Notes under the pieces: model-generated
Told to the model about the DNA's origin: nothing
The model's input: the letters and a program-made list of their open reading frames with translations, nothing else
The model's database searches: none
Part shown: in pieces, positions 8,276-17,855 of the stretch
How the letters are laid out: the number at the start of each line of letters is the position of its first letter
How positions within the stretch are numbered: the stretch's first letter is position 1
Assembly (NCBI GenBank): GCA_964544475.1
Contig: CAZJBS010000003.1
Coordinates: 186,001 to 250,000 of the forward strand
DNA from: CAZJBS01 sp964544475
Lineage (GTDB): Bacteria; CLD3; SB21
Length of the DNA: 64,000 nucleotides
Direction: 5' to 3'
Program-made: the position numbers and the translations under genes

Positions 8276-11200
8276 ATGCCAGACCAGCAAAAAAAGATCG
8301 TCCATTTCTATCTGACCGAGATGCTTAATCATGTGAAGAGCATGAATGAGCACCGTCTTGGGCCGATTCCACACAACATCATCAAACGACTGGTCTATTT
8401 CATCACCGCGACCGGCGATGCCGCTGAACGATTTGAGAAACTAAAGTCCATTCCTTCCCTGGCTGCCTTTCAAGGCTTCTTACAGGTCAACATGGACAAA
8501 ATAAGCGGGCCAGGCTTTCGCATGAGCGCACTGATGTCCGCGTTGGAATCCGATTCAGAGCGGCTGTCGCAGATACTGCTCTCCACGTTAGCTACCAAAG
8601 AACAGCAGTTCCGCCTGTCGGATGAATTGCTTGCCGTTGGATTTGATCTTGAATTGGAAAAACTTTACGACGTGCATCACGACAAGGAGACGAAGAGGCC
8701 GGTCGACACGGCGGTTACACTGGACGGCGCGAAGATCGCACCAGAAGGCGAGGAGTTTGACCGCGTGGGTGATGTGGCGGGTTTTTTCAGTCGACGAGGC
8801 CGCAAAACGTCGAGCGAGCGGATTCCAATGCCATCGGAGCGGACGCCGTCCGAAGACGAGGCCGCATTGTCCACGTCATCGGATCTCCGCGAACAACCCG
8901 GCGCTTTTGCGGATGCGGCGACCTTTGTGGTGGAATTGCGCCGAACCCTTGTCAAGATGCGTAGTCTACTGAACGACTGGTCTTCCGCCGCCATGGATCA
9001 ACGCTTCCTCGGCGAGGCCGCGGATGGCTTTGGCGAACTCAGAAAGTTGGCCAATGTGTATTCGTTTGGTGATTTGAGCGTCCCCATCGGTCGTTTTGAA
9101 AAGAGACTCAACGATGTGGCCGACAATCGCGACGACCAGCGGTTGGCTTTGACGGAAAAAACCGTGGAGGTTTGCCGAAACGTCCTCGATGTCATCGAAC
9201 AGGCCGACTATTCAGACTACATAACGTCGCGCAACAACCTATTGACGGCTTTGAAACGACTGTTCTCAGATTTTGAAGCGTCGCTGACGGTCCGTGCCCG
9301 ATCTTCGCGAATTTCGTCCGACGTGTCCGTGGACGCGCCGCCCGTCGACGATGCCCCGGTGGATGGAAAGGAATTGCGGTTGGACACCTCGCGTCTGTCA
9401 ACGGAGGACTATCAGGTTTTCAAAGATGAGGTGTATTCGTATTTTGATTCGCTTGATTCGGCCCTATTGGATCTGCGCAAGGATCGCGCCAACCTTTCTT
9501 CCCTGAGGATGCTTCAGCTTTCGCTGAAGGGCCTTCAAACCGCCTCCAGAGTCCTGCGTTTTGGTTTGTTTCTTGATCTGGTCACCGTGTCATGGAGCGG
9601 GATCAATGAGATCGTCCGTCGCCGGGGTACGTTGTCAGAGGATGCCCATCGCCATCTTGTCAGTCTGCGCTCGGTGTTAAGACTGCTCACCGAAGGGCAA
9701 CCCGTATCGGAAAATTCCTACCATGATCTGAAGCGGTCTCTTGATAACCTCAGTCAGGCCACGCCTGAAATGAGAGAGAGTACCGTGGCCGACACAGCAC
9801 CCGTCGACGCCGACGGAAAGAACGCCGTTCTTCCGGAGAATGTGGGATGGGTTGATGACATGCAGGAAGTCATTGATGCCCACAAGGACACCATATCCGT
9901 GCTGCCGGTGCGGGCAGATGAGCCGATCGACAAACCAAAGAAATCCGAAACCGTGCCAGCCGCCGAGCCACCGGTAGAACCCGTCGCCGATCTTGCGGCC
10001 AATCTTATTGAATCGGACCAGTCCGTGATCCGACCTGTCGCCCGTCAAAAAGAACGCGAACCAAGTTCACGTTCTGACGACCGTCGCGCCCTGCTCGATG
10101 TGATGGCCAGTGAGGGCGCCGGCACCGACCTGTCTATGGTGAACCTGGAAACTTTTGGTGACCGCATCAGCAAGGATCCCCAGGATATTCCGGAAATCAA
10201 GCATGGTCGAATTCGTAAGACCGTGAAGCGTCAGCCAACGAAGATTGAAACACCTGTCGTGACAGCGCCGACGGTGGAACCGACCGAAGCGGCCGATGGA
10301 ACGGGACTGATGCTGGAGGAGAACAATTTCCAGACGGTGGACCGCGAGATCCTCGACATTTTCATACAGGAATCCGAAGGGTTCTTTCGGGTTTTCGAAA
10401 GAGCGTTATCCAAACTCAATACGAACGCCAAAGACGAAAGCGCCATCAAGGATTTCGAGCGGACCGGACACAGCCTGAAGAGTTCTTCCCGTATGCTGGG
10501 ATTTGACCGAATCAGCGGTCTGGCCGGTGTATTGGAGTTAATCAGCGAGCGCTATTTCGAAAAAGAAATTGAGATTTCAGAAAGTGTCATTGCGTTGTTT
10601 GCCGACGTGGTTCGCGCCCTCCAGGGCCTCTTTCGGAATTCGAAAGTGGAAGTCAGGAGTATTTTGGTTCGATTGATGGAATTGGAGAAGAAGCTTGGGG
10701 CTCCGAACATCCTAACGCGAAACATACCCGGCGCCGCCGATTTGGAAAAAATGCTGGCCGCCGACGTTGCCTCAATTCCTAAAGATGAAGGCGAAGGTCG
10801 CACGGCCAATTACTTTGCGTCCATCGGTGTTGACGATGAAATCGTTCAGATTTTCCGGGAAGAGTCGGCCAGCTATTTCCGGCTCATTCGTCATGCGTTG
10901 GATTCCGTGAAATCGAATACGGCCGGTATCACGGTCATGCGTGATATCGAAAAAGCGGCCCACAGTTTGCGCAGTTCGGCCAAAATGCTGGGTTTCGTCA
11001 AGATTGCCGACCTGGTCCGTCCGTTGGAGGCGTTGGCGGAACGTCATAATAAGGCCCCCTTTGATCTGACGCCGGAGGCCATGACCGCCCTTGATGGCGT
11101 CGTATCCAAACTGGAGTCGTTGTTGCGGGGGCAGGATGTCGACACCAGCGGTGAGACGGCTGCGTTGAATGCGGTCGTCGAATCCATAACGGAGACACTC

Positions 11201-11404
11201 AAAACGTCCGGAGCCACGCGGGTCGACGGAGTCATGGCGACGGAAGATGCCAGCCTGCCGGCGAAAACGAGGAAGCGAGTCGTGAAGAAGAAGAAGCCAA
11301 TCGAGATACCCGACTTCCAAATTCAAAATGAACCCATTTTCAAGAGATTGCACGTTGAGGACGCCCTGCTGGATGAGATGGCGAGGGTGACCGGCAACGC
11401 GTGA
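8276..11404 (+). CDS. Large multi-Hpt phosphotransfer protein
   Basis: This 1042-residue, largely helical protein contains two clear histidine phosphotransfer domains. One has His732 in G-H-S-L-K-S-S-S-R-M-L-G-F and the other His896 in A-H-S-L-R-S-S-A-K-M-L-G-F. No kinase ATPase, receiver or membrane segment is visible, so it is not a complete CheA. Two upstream helical stretches (about residues 215-290 and 377-445) resemble the same fold but lack the histidine (S-L-K-G-L-Q-T-A-S-R-V-L-R-F-G in the second). Disordered linkers join them. It lies next to a receiver protein and may act as a phosphate hub or sink; its kinase is not in the window. The C-terminus is basic (K-K-K-K). Confidence 0.75.
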   Translation: MPDQQKKIVHFYLTEMLNHVKSMNEHRLGPIPHNIIKRLVYFITATGDAAERFEKLKSIPSLAAFQGFLQVNMDKISGPGFRMSALMSALESDSERLSQILLSTLATKEQQFRLSDELLAVGFDLELEKLYDVHHDKETKRPVDTAVTLDGAKIAPEGEEFDRVGDVAGFFSRRGRKTSSERIPMPSERTPSEDEAALSTSSDLREQPGAFADAATFVVELRRTLVKMRSLLNDWSSAAMDQRFLGEAADGFGELRKLANVYSFGDLSVPIGRFEKRLNDVADNRDDQRLALTEKTVEVCRNVLDVIEQADYSDYITSRNNLLTALKRLFSDFEASLTVRARSSRISSDVSVDAPPVDDAPVDGKELRLDTSRLSTEDYQVFKDEVYSYFDSLDSALLDLRKDRANLSSLRMLQLSLKGLQTASRVLRFGLFLDLVTVSWSGINEIVRRRGTLSEDAHRHLVSLRSVLRLLTEGQPVSENSYHDLKRSLDNLSQATPEMRESTVADTAPVDADGKNAVLPENVGWVDDMQEVIDAHKDTISVLPVRADEPIDKPKKSETVPAAEPPVEPVADLAANLIESDQSVIRPVARQKEREPSSRSDDRRALLDVMASEGAGTDLSMVNLETFGDRISKDPQDIPEIKHGRIRKTVKRQPTKIETPVVTAPTVEPTEAADGTGLMLEENNFQTVDREILDIFIQESEGFFRVFERALSKLNTNAKDESAIKDFERTGHSLKSSSRMLGFDRISGLAGVLELISERYFEKEIEISESVIALFADVVRALQGLFRNSKVEVRSILVRLMELEKKLGAPNILTRNIPGAADLEKMLAADVASIPKDEGEGRTANYFASIGVDDEIVQIFREESASYFRLIRHALDSVKSNTAGITVMRDIEKAAHSLRSSAKMLGFVKIADLVRPLEALAERHNKAPFDLTPEAMTALDGVVSKLESLLRGQDVDTSGETAALNAVVESITETLKTSGATRVDGVMATEDASLPAKTRKRVVKKKKPIEIPDFQIQNEPIFKRLHVEDALLDEMARVTGNA

Positions 11405-12999
11405 AGCCAATGAGAAGGTTGAATATGCGAAAGATTCAATGCGTTTTCTTGTCGCTTTTCCTGCCGGCCTCCGTGTGGGCAGCCACGACGTCCGGTGAAT
11501 TGAGAACCGACGAAACATGGGAAGGCCTTGTTTTGATCACCGGAGACGTGGTCGTCCCGGCCAATCGCGTGCTCACCATCAAGCCCAATGCCCTGATTCG
11601 CTTTGCCGCCAACCAGGACGATCAAGAATCCGGATACGATCCTTCCAAGTGCGAGTTGATCGTTGAGGGAACTCTGAGGGCGGAAGGAAAGGAAAAGTAC
11701 GAGATTCGTTTCACTTCGAGCAGTTTTAGCGATCCGGATGAAGAAGTCAAAGTCAAACTGAACCCGCAGGCCGGTGACTGGTACGGTCTCGTGTTGAAAA
11801 AGGACGCAGCGGGCCGCAGCATCCTGTCAAACACGATCATTGAGTACGCGTACGACGGCATCACTTGTGTCAATTCCTCACCCCGAATTTACAGAAATCG
11901 CATCGAGGCCAATTATTGGAATGGCGTTCTGTGCGACATCATATCTTCTCCAAAACTCAACAACAACCAAATCTTGAACAACGGTTACGCAGGGATCAAC
12001 TGCATGATCAACTCGTCGCCGGTCATCACGGGCAACGAAATTACCGGCAATCGTTACGGCATTTTAGTACAGGACGTCTCCACGCCCATCATTGGCGATG
12101 TAAGGGATGCCCAGGGCGACCTGGCCGGGAGGAATATCATTTACAACAACCTGGAATACAATCTGTACAACCACACGAAACGTGTCTTGTACGCTCAACG
12201 CAACGACTGGGGCGATAATATCAACGCCGACCGTCTTATTCACGACGATGATGAGAACGGTAAGTTCGGCCTTGTGGTATATGCGCCGGTTTTCACATCA
12301 GGCAAGATCTCGTATGTGGAATACCAGGCTCTGACGGCATCGGCCGTGAAGCCGACTGAGGACGAGACGAAGAAAAAAACGTTGGAGCTGGCCGAACTGA
12401 AGAAGAAGCTTGAGGCCGACAAAAAGCAAAAGACAGAAAGTAAGTCCGGGGTGAAAGAAGAAACGCCCAAAGAGGACCTGGCCGAATTGAAAAGGAAAGA
12501 GGAGGAACGCACCAAGGAAATGGAACGCGTCCGGCTTCTTGAGGAACAGTTGAAGCAGCAGGAGCAGATTCGGCTGGAGCAGGAGAAACAGCTCGCGATG
12601 CAAAAGCGCTTCGAAGAGGAAGAACGGCTTGAGAAGCAGAAGGCTGCGGCGGCCGCCGAGAAGAAAAAGGAGACCAAACCGGCTGCGTCGTCTTTTGTCG
12701 CGACTAAGATGGCCAACGAATTGGACAACAATCCCAAACCGATCCAGCGTGTGAGTCCCACGTTGCCGGATCTGGCCCGGCAGGCCAAAATCAGCGGAAC
12801 GGTTTCACTGCGTGTTTTGATCGGCGTCAACGGCGTTCCGGAGGAAGTGTATGTTGCCAAACGGATCGGCAACAAGGATTTTGATCAAATGATCAATGAC
12901 GAGGCGATCCGAACGGTTAAACAATGGACATTCGAACAAGGCCTTTCTGCCGGCGTACCGGTCAAATACTGGACCATCGTGAACTTATTGTTCAAATAG
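11401..12999 (+). CDS. Exported beta-helix protein with coiled coil and TonB C-terminal domain
   Basis: The protein begins with a signal peptide (cut near V-W-A|A-T-T). Residues about 40-290 are a right-handed beta-helix with repeated N-x-I and S-S-P-x-I-x-x-N turns. Then come a Lys/Glu-rich coiled coil (about 310-425) and a TonB C-terminal domain (about 440-532) with V-S-P-T-L-P-D-L-A-R and S-G-T-V-S-L-R-V-L-I-G. Unlike classic TonB there is no membrane anchor before the coiled coil, so the whole protein may sit in the periplasm or at the outer membrane. GTG at 11401 overlaps the previous stop; ATG at 11410 or 11425 are alternatives. The function is not known. Confidence 0.75.
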   Translation: MKPMRRLNMRKIQCVFLSLFLPASVWAATTSGELRTDETWEGLVLITGDVVVPANRVLTIKPNALIRFAANQDDQESGYDPSKCELIVEGTLRAEGKEKYEIRFTSSSFSDPDEEVKVKLNPQAGDWYGLVLKKDAAGRSILSNTIIEYAYDGITCVNSSPRIYRNRIEANYWNGVLCDIISSPKLNNNQILNNGYAGINCMINSSPVITGNEITGNRYGILVQDVSTPIIGDVRDAQGDLAGRNIIYNNLEYNLYNHTKRVLYAQRNDWGDNINADRLIHDDDENGKFGLVVYAPVFTSGKISYVEYQALTASAVKPTEDETKKKTLELAELKKKLEADKKQKTESKSGVKEETPKEDLAELKRKEEERTKEMERVRLLEEQLKQQEQIRLEQEKQLAMQKRFEEEERLEKQKAAAAAEKKKETKPAASSFVATKMANELDNNPKPIQRVSPTLPDLARQAKISGTVSLRVLIGVNGVPEEVYVAKRIGNKDFDQMINDEAIRTVKQWTFEQGLSAGVPVKYWTIVNLLFK

Positions 13000-13110
13000 A
13001 CGTCAACAAGAGCTGCCACATGAGCTGTTTTGTCGTGCATGAGTTTGATCTTTGATGGAATTGTTTCGCGGCGTTGAATCGGCGTATTGGCAAGCCTGTA
13101 GCAAAAGAAA

Positions 13111-13140
13111 AGGGGCCGTTTGAAAAAACGGCCCCTTTGT
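13111..13140. terminator. Bidirectional Rho-independent terminator
   Basis: AGGGGCCGTTT (13111-13121) pairs perfectly with AAACGGCCCCT (13126-13136) around a 4-base loop, with T-rich tails on both strands. It lies between the convergent beta-helix/TonB gene and the GDSL lipoprotein gene and can serve both. Confidence 0.88.
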
Positions 13141-13157
13141 CATTCCGGACAAAAAGG

Positions 13158-14471
13158 CTATTGGACGATGTAATCGCTCAAATTGACCAGAGGTATAGAA
13201 CTTCCATAGTGGGCGTTGGCCGCCTTAATGAATTCATTGGCAATGATTGCATATCCGAGGGTATTGGGATGGACACCGTCCAGGCTGAAAAGTCCGCCGG
13301 AAATGTAGTCCGACTTGACCCGGATGCCACTACCGATAGGATAACCCGCTCCGGCGGTTCCTGACACGGCGAAAATATCAGCCAAAAGCTGATTGGCATC
13401 CACGACCGGGAATCCCACACGGGATGCCGCGCTGTCAATCACGCCGTTATAAGCCGCAACGACATTGCTGATGATGTCGGCCTCTGCATTGGTGATCGTA
13501 TACTTGCCCGGAACCGGATTACCCGGCGTGGTACCGATACCATTGGCCAGCAACGTGGGTAACGCCGAAGACAACGTGAGCAGATAATACTTGATTTGCG
13601 CCTGATCTTCCTGAAAGTACACTTTGATTTTGGTTGTCGGAGACACCTGGGCGCTGTCCACGTCTGTGAGCTTGACAGTAGTCATGAAAGGGATCGTCGC
13701 GACATTCGGGATATTCGCAACGACCGCATCGACCCCAAGTGCGGCAAGGCTATCCATGGCCCTGTTGTACATCGTACGAAAGCCGGGCAGCGGTGTCGAA
13801 GGAATGCCCGGATCAGCCACGGCCGTGAAAGGAGAAACGCCGGCCGCTACAGGGTCGCCATTGTTTCCGGCACCGGAGGTGGCATAGCCGAGGATATCGT
13901 TGTTGCCAAGCCAGAAAGTCACAAATGTCGGACTCTGAGCTTTTGCCTGCTGGTAGACGCTACCTTGACCCCTTAATACGACATCAATCAAAGGATTATT
14001 GGAAGTACCCAACGAGATGATGTTCTGCCAACTGGTACCGTTGGTCGATGCGGTGGCCCCGAGGAAATCATATAGAAATATCCCGGGTATTCCCAGATTC
14101 TGGTAGCTGGCAGCGGCCAGGTTGTTGGGCGTCGTGGCACCGCCATAAAGATACAAAACAGGCTTGCCGGAAGTTGAGAATCCGGTAAGGAAATACGAAC
14201 CGGTCGTTCCAGAGTCCGCGATGGTTGGCTGTTCAAACGATTCGATTCCAAGTTGTCCGGATATGATGGCCGGATAGCTATTGGTCTGAAAGACTTCCCT
14301 TAAACCGCCATTCTGGAATCCGGCAGTCAGGCTGTTGCCAATGGCCACATAGTTGCTGTAGTCGGCGTTTCCCGAGCCGAATCCGCTGCCCGGTGCGCTT
14401 GGATAGTCGACCGAGCAAGCCGCCAGGGTCGCCATCATGGTCCCAAGAACCATTATGTTTTTCAGTTTCAT
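13158..14471 (-). CDS. SGNH/GDSL-family lipoprotein, probable outer-membrane-associated esterase
   Basis: The start at 14471 is set by GGAGG 11 bases upstream and gives a lipoprotein signal ending L-A-A-C, cleaved at Cys19. The mature protein has the SGNH block I with the nucleophile serine in A-I-G-N-S-L-T-A-G, a block III-like W-L-G-N-N-D, and the C-terminal D-G-V-H-P-N holding catalytic Asp and His. The family contains lipases and carbohydrate esterases; substrate is unknown. It directly follows the FadL-type barrel gene (35 bases), as lipolytic genes sometimes do, which hints at fatty-acid release and uptake. It ends at the bidirectional terminator. Confidence 0.85.
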   Translation of the reverse strand: MKLKNIMVLGTMMATLAACSVDYPSAPGSGFGSGNADYSNYVAIGNSLTAGFQNGGLREVFQTNSYPAIISGQLGIESFEQPTIADSGTTGSYFLTGFSTSGKPVLYLYGGATTPNNLAAASYQNLGIPGIFLYDFLGATASTNGTSWQNIISLGTSNNPLIDVVLRGQGSVYQQAKAQSPTFVTFWLGNNDILGYATSGAGNNGDPVAAGVSPFTAVADPGIPSTPLPGFRTMYNRAMDSLAALGVDAVVANIPNVATIPFMTTVKLTDVDSAQVSPTTKIKVYFQEDQAQIKYYLLTLSSALPTLLANGIGTTPGNPVPGKYTITNAEADIISNVVAAYNGVIDSAASRVGFPVVDANQLLADIFAVSGTAGAGYPIGSGIRVKSDYISGGLFSLDGVHPNTLGYAIIANEFIKAANAHYGSSIPLVNLSDYIVQ

Positions 14472-14505
14472 ATTATTCTTTTCCTCCAATTTTTTCCGTG
14501 CTGGT

Positions 14506-15873
14506 TTATTTGCCGCCAATCGTATAACTGAAGCTCAACGCCCACAAGTTGACGTGGCTGTTGTAAATGCCGTCATACCCATCCACGTTCTTTCCTTCGG
14601 TGCTTCGTTCTTTGAAAAACACCGCAAGATATGAAGCATCGACCTGTAGTCTGTCATTGAGCTTGTATCCGATGCCAAGGCCGATGTCATTGCGATCGGC
14701 ATCCGGCAGGAGGGGATTGACCGTTTCGGTCGGGGCCGGCGTCTTGTCGAAGATATAGCCGCAGCGCAAGGCGAGCTTGTCGGTTGCCCAATATTCGGCA
14801 CCGAAACGGATCTGCCACGTGTCTTTGTAGTTTTCCTCGAGAACCGAGGTCAAACCGGTTTGGTTTTCAGGAAATTCGATAACGACCTCCTTGAAAGAAC
14901 TCCATCCGGCAAATATATAGTCCACTTCCAGCGATAGTTTTTCCATCGGCTTGTAGGCGACGCCGACCGCCAGCGATTTTGGAAATTCGACCGAAGTGTT
15001 GCCATCCTGCTTCATGCCGCCAAAGAGGGGATTGGCCAGGTTGCTGGCCACTGAGGCGTCCACAACGGCTCCGAAGGGATCCGACGAACTGGCATTCAGG
15101 ATTTGATGAAACTTGGCGGAACCTTCATACTTGTTCTTAATGGAGTGTTTGTAATCCACGCCGCATGAAATCTGATCTGTAGCCTTATAGAGCGCTCCAA
15201 AATGGAAACCGACGGAGCCTTTGTCTGATCCGGTCAGTTCCACCTGGGCCACGTCATAAACAACGGTGGATGTACCGTTGAAGAAAGGCTGCGAGTTGTT
15301 GCGTTTGAGCTCAACATTGGAAACGACGTAGTCAATACCAACACCCAGCGACAGATTGCTCATCACTTTGTATGAGAATGTCGGGGAGATGTAGACCGCT
15401 TGAATATTGCCAAGAATCGACCGGAAGCGACCGCTGTAAGTGTTGTCCTTGTTTTTCCATTCCGTGCCCAAGCCGAACGGTGTCGTGATGGAAAGACCGG
15501 CGGCCATGTTCTCGTTGATCTGGTAAGCGGCGTGAAGGTTGAAGGGAAGAAAGAACTTGTCCTTGGCCGCGTCACGAACGCCTGAACCCGGGGAAGGGTT
15601 CATCCCTTGGAATTTGGCCATGGACTGTACCGGCGTGATGCCGCCGTAAATCCGCCATTGGCCAGGCTGGCCGTACATGGCAAGACCCGCTGGATTGTAA
15701 AAACCCGCCGACGCATCCCAGGCCCGGGCGACAAAGGCGCCGCCCTGAGCGGTAGCTGCCGCACCCTGCTCGTAAATAGAGAATCCGCCGGCCCAGGCTT
15801 GCCCGGTCAAAACCAGAGCACAGACTGCCGCCATCATCGCCCGCGATAATGTTGTACCACGCGATGGATTCAT
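14506..15873 (-). CDS. OmpP1/FadL/TodX-family outer membrane transport protein
   Basis: This 455-residue outer-membrane barrel has a signal peptide (cut after A-W-A) and the family N-terminus with A-F-V-A-R-A-W-D-A-S-A-G-F-Y-N-P-A-G-L-A, the hatch region of FadL. It ends in alternating hydrophobic strands with L-S-F-S-Y-T-I-G. FadL proteins let long-chain fatty acids or other hydrophobic molecules diffuse into the outer membrane. Length is close to E. coli FadL. It is followed by the SGNH lipoprotein gene. Confidence 0.93.
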   Translation of the reverse strand: MNPSRGTTLSRAMMAAVCALVLTGQAWAGGFSIYEQGAAATAQGGAFVARAWDASAGFYNPAGLAMYGQPGQWRIYGGITPVQSMAKFQGMNPSPGSGVRDAAKDKFFLPFNLHAAYQINENMAAGLSITTPFGLGTEWKNKDNTYSGRFRSILGNIQAVYISPTFSYKVMSNLSLGVGIDYVVSNVELKRNNSQPFFNGTSTVVYDVAQVELTGSDKGSVGFHFGALYKATDQISCGVDYKHSIKNKYEGSAKFHQILNASSSDPFGAVVDASVASNLANPLFGGMKQDGNTSVEFPKSLAVGVAYKPMEKLSLEVDYIFAGWSSFKEVVIEFPENQTGLTSVLEENYKDTWQIRFGAEYWATDKLALRCGYIFDKTPAPTETVNPLLPDADRNDIGLGIGYKLNDRLQVDASYLAVFFKERSTEGKNVDGYDGIYNSHVNLWALSFSYTIGGK

Positions 15874-16004
15874 AACTGAACCTCCTGCTTTAAGTAAAAA
15901 TGTGTTTCAAGAATCTCTGAGACGAGACGTTGCCTAGACGTGAATCTGATAGGTCGGGAAAAAGCTATCGAAACTGAATAATATAGTCAACTAAATTCTG
16001 CCGC

Positions 16005-17855
16005 TCAGGGCGAGGTGATCAGGAGGTCGTCGAAACTGACCTGGACTTCCGGGAGAATGGCAAATCCGATATTGCCCCGGCGGAAACTTGCGTCCGTCAG
16101 TTCCTTGACCGGCTGTCCATTGATCATAAACGTGAACCGGTTGGCCACGGCTTTGACGGTAAGAGTATTCGTGCCGTTCAGATGAATGGCCGCCGAACGG
16201 TCCCAATCGGCCAGGTAGTTCCAGTTGCCCAACTCATACTTGCCGATACAGTATTGGCCGTCTCCATTGATATAGAACAAGTAGCTGTCGTTGGGACCGA
16301 AAATACGGAACATCAATCCGTACCCACTGACGCTGGAACCATCCATCCAGCGCGTTTTGACGGAGGCCACAAAATCCGAGTACGGCGTTTCAAGCCAGGA
16401 AGCATTCCCAAATCGTGGGTCAAACATGTGATACACACTGTCCCGTACGAAGTTGTTTTGGTCTTCATACCATCCCGTGTTTACGGAAAAATCATCGTAA
16501 TACAGGAGGTTCTCTTCGACCGCGTATTTCGACAAACCGGATGATCCGCCATCGCCGGTATTCAGGGCGATCCTGGCGGCGGCCTCCTGTTTGACTTTGG
16601 CCGCATGGTACCTCGTAGAGAGCAGAAGATAATCGGAATCGTAGACGCCATTGGAATCGTCATCCACCCATCCGATCTGTCCGAGGGTAAAATCACAGAT
16701 CTTGAGATCATTGGATTTCATGATGCAGGCCAAGGTGCCCGTGGAAGAGGTTTCATGGTTGCCGTTGATTACGTTGAGCCGGCCGGATTTGTCCGTCGGA
16801 CCGCTGGAGCCTTTGTATTCATCCAATGCATTGAAAATGTGGCCGGTTTCGTGGGCCACGACCTTCCAGACGCCGGTGTAACCCCACCCGTTGCATTTGT
16901 TGGTCACAATCATATAAGGGCCGCCAAGATAGCCCCACGCGATACCGGTTTGCTTTGCGAAGTAGCCGTCGAGATCGTTGGTCGAGGGCACGACGTAAAT
17001 GACGAATGCCCAATCGGTTTTCCATTTGTCCCTGAGATCGTTGGCCATCTCGCGGTTGAGTGTATAGTCTTCGGCGTCGCGATAGCCCAGGTGGTCCATG
17101 CATTCTTTGACCCACAGCACGCTTTCATCTTTGGTTCGCGAGATGGGCTCGTACCTGGTCTGGCCATCCATGAATTCGTACGTCCAGGAAAGGTTGGCCT
17201 TGTAACCACCTTTCTCCGCCCACCAATCCAGGCCTTTGTAAATCTGGTTCATGACTTCTTCTTTGTCTTCCTGATTCCATGATTCGGTCTTCTTGTCCAA
17301 TTGGCCGTTGGATTCAACGAAAACGACGCCAACGCTGACGGAACCGATCATATATTCACTCGTGAGAAAGAAGTTCTTCTGGCCACGCAAAGTGAAGAGG
17401 TTGTTGGTGTTCTCAAGGTCCGGAGCCTTGTGGGAATTGAAATCCTGGTCACCCGTCGGTTCGTCGCCACGGGTGGCAAGCAGTTTCACAAAGTTGAAAT
17501 TCCACGTTTGGAAGCCGAATTGCTGGACAGGTTTGAGACCAGCCGGAATGTCGACAGGTTGGTCGGATATCAATTTCACCAAATTGGAACGGCGCGCCGA
17601 TTTTTCTGCGTCGACGGTCAGATACGCATGAAGGACATTGGGGGGGAAAACGTGGGTGACATGCCCGCCATTGAACTCAATGGAATCGCGAACCTTGAGG
17701 GTCTTCTCATAGTCCGTCGTATTCAGAACCACGAGGCTGTGGGAACCGTCAAAAAGGGATTCACCGCCATGAGCAAGGCGATAGCCTGCCAAACCCAGAC
17801 CCCAGACGATAAGAGCTTGGATGAGGAAACGGACCACGTCAGGTCTCGACTTCAT
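16005..17855 (-). CDS. Secreted zinc metallopeptidase (M64-like) with C-terminal jelly-roll domain
   Basis: The protein starts at 17855 (AAGGAAAAGG ribosome site) with a membrane-spanning signal, giving about 616 residues; the longer reading from 18023 lies wholly inside the upstream gene and is rejected. The zinc site is H-E-T-G-H at residues 335-339, followed by F-N-A-L-D-E-Y, the arrangement of IgA-peptidase-like M64 enzymes. The last 160 residues look like a LamG/DUF1080 beta-sandwich. Its start overlaps the end of the SpoIIE-HTH gene by 17 bases, so both are co-expressed. The natural substrate is unknown. Confidence 0.8.
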   Translation of the reverse strand: MKSRPDVVRFLIQALIVWGLGLAGYRLAHGGESLFDGSHSLVVLNTTDYEKTLKVRDSIEFNGGHVTHVFPPNVLHAYLTVDAEKSARRSNLVKLISDQPVDIPAGLKPVQQFGFQTWNFNFVKLLATRGDEPTGDQDFNSHKAPDLENTNNLFTLRGQKNFFLTSEYMIGSVSVGVVFVESNGQLDKKTESWNQEDKEEVMNQIYKGLDWWAEKGGYKANLSWTYEFMDGQTRYEPISRTKDESVLWVKECMDHLGYRDAEDYTLNREMANDLRDKWKTDWAFVIYVVPSTNDLDGYFAKQTGIAWGYLGGPYMIVTNKCNGWGYTGVWKVVAHETGHIFNALDEYKGSSGPTDKSGRLNVINGNHETSSTGTLACIMKSNDLKICDFTLGQIGWVDDDSNGVYDSDYLLLSTRYHAAKVKQEAAARIALNTGDGGSSGLSKYAVEENLLYYDDFSVNTGWYEDQNNFVRDSVYHMFDPRFGNASWLETPYSDFVASVKTRWMDGSSVSGYGLMFRIFGPNDSYLFYINGDGQYCIGKYELGNWNYLADWDRSAAIHLNGTNTLTVKAVANRFTFMINGQPVKELTDASFRRGNIGFAILPEVQVSFDDLLITSP

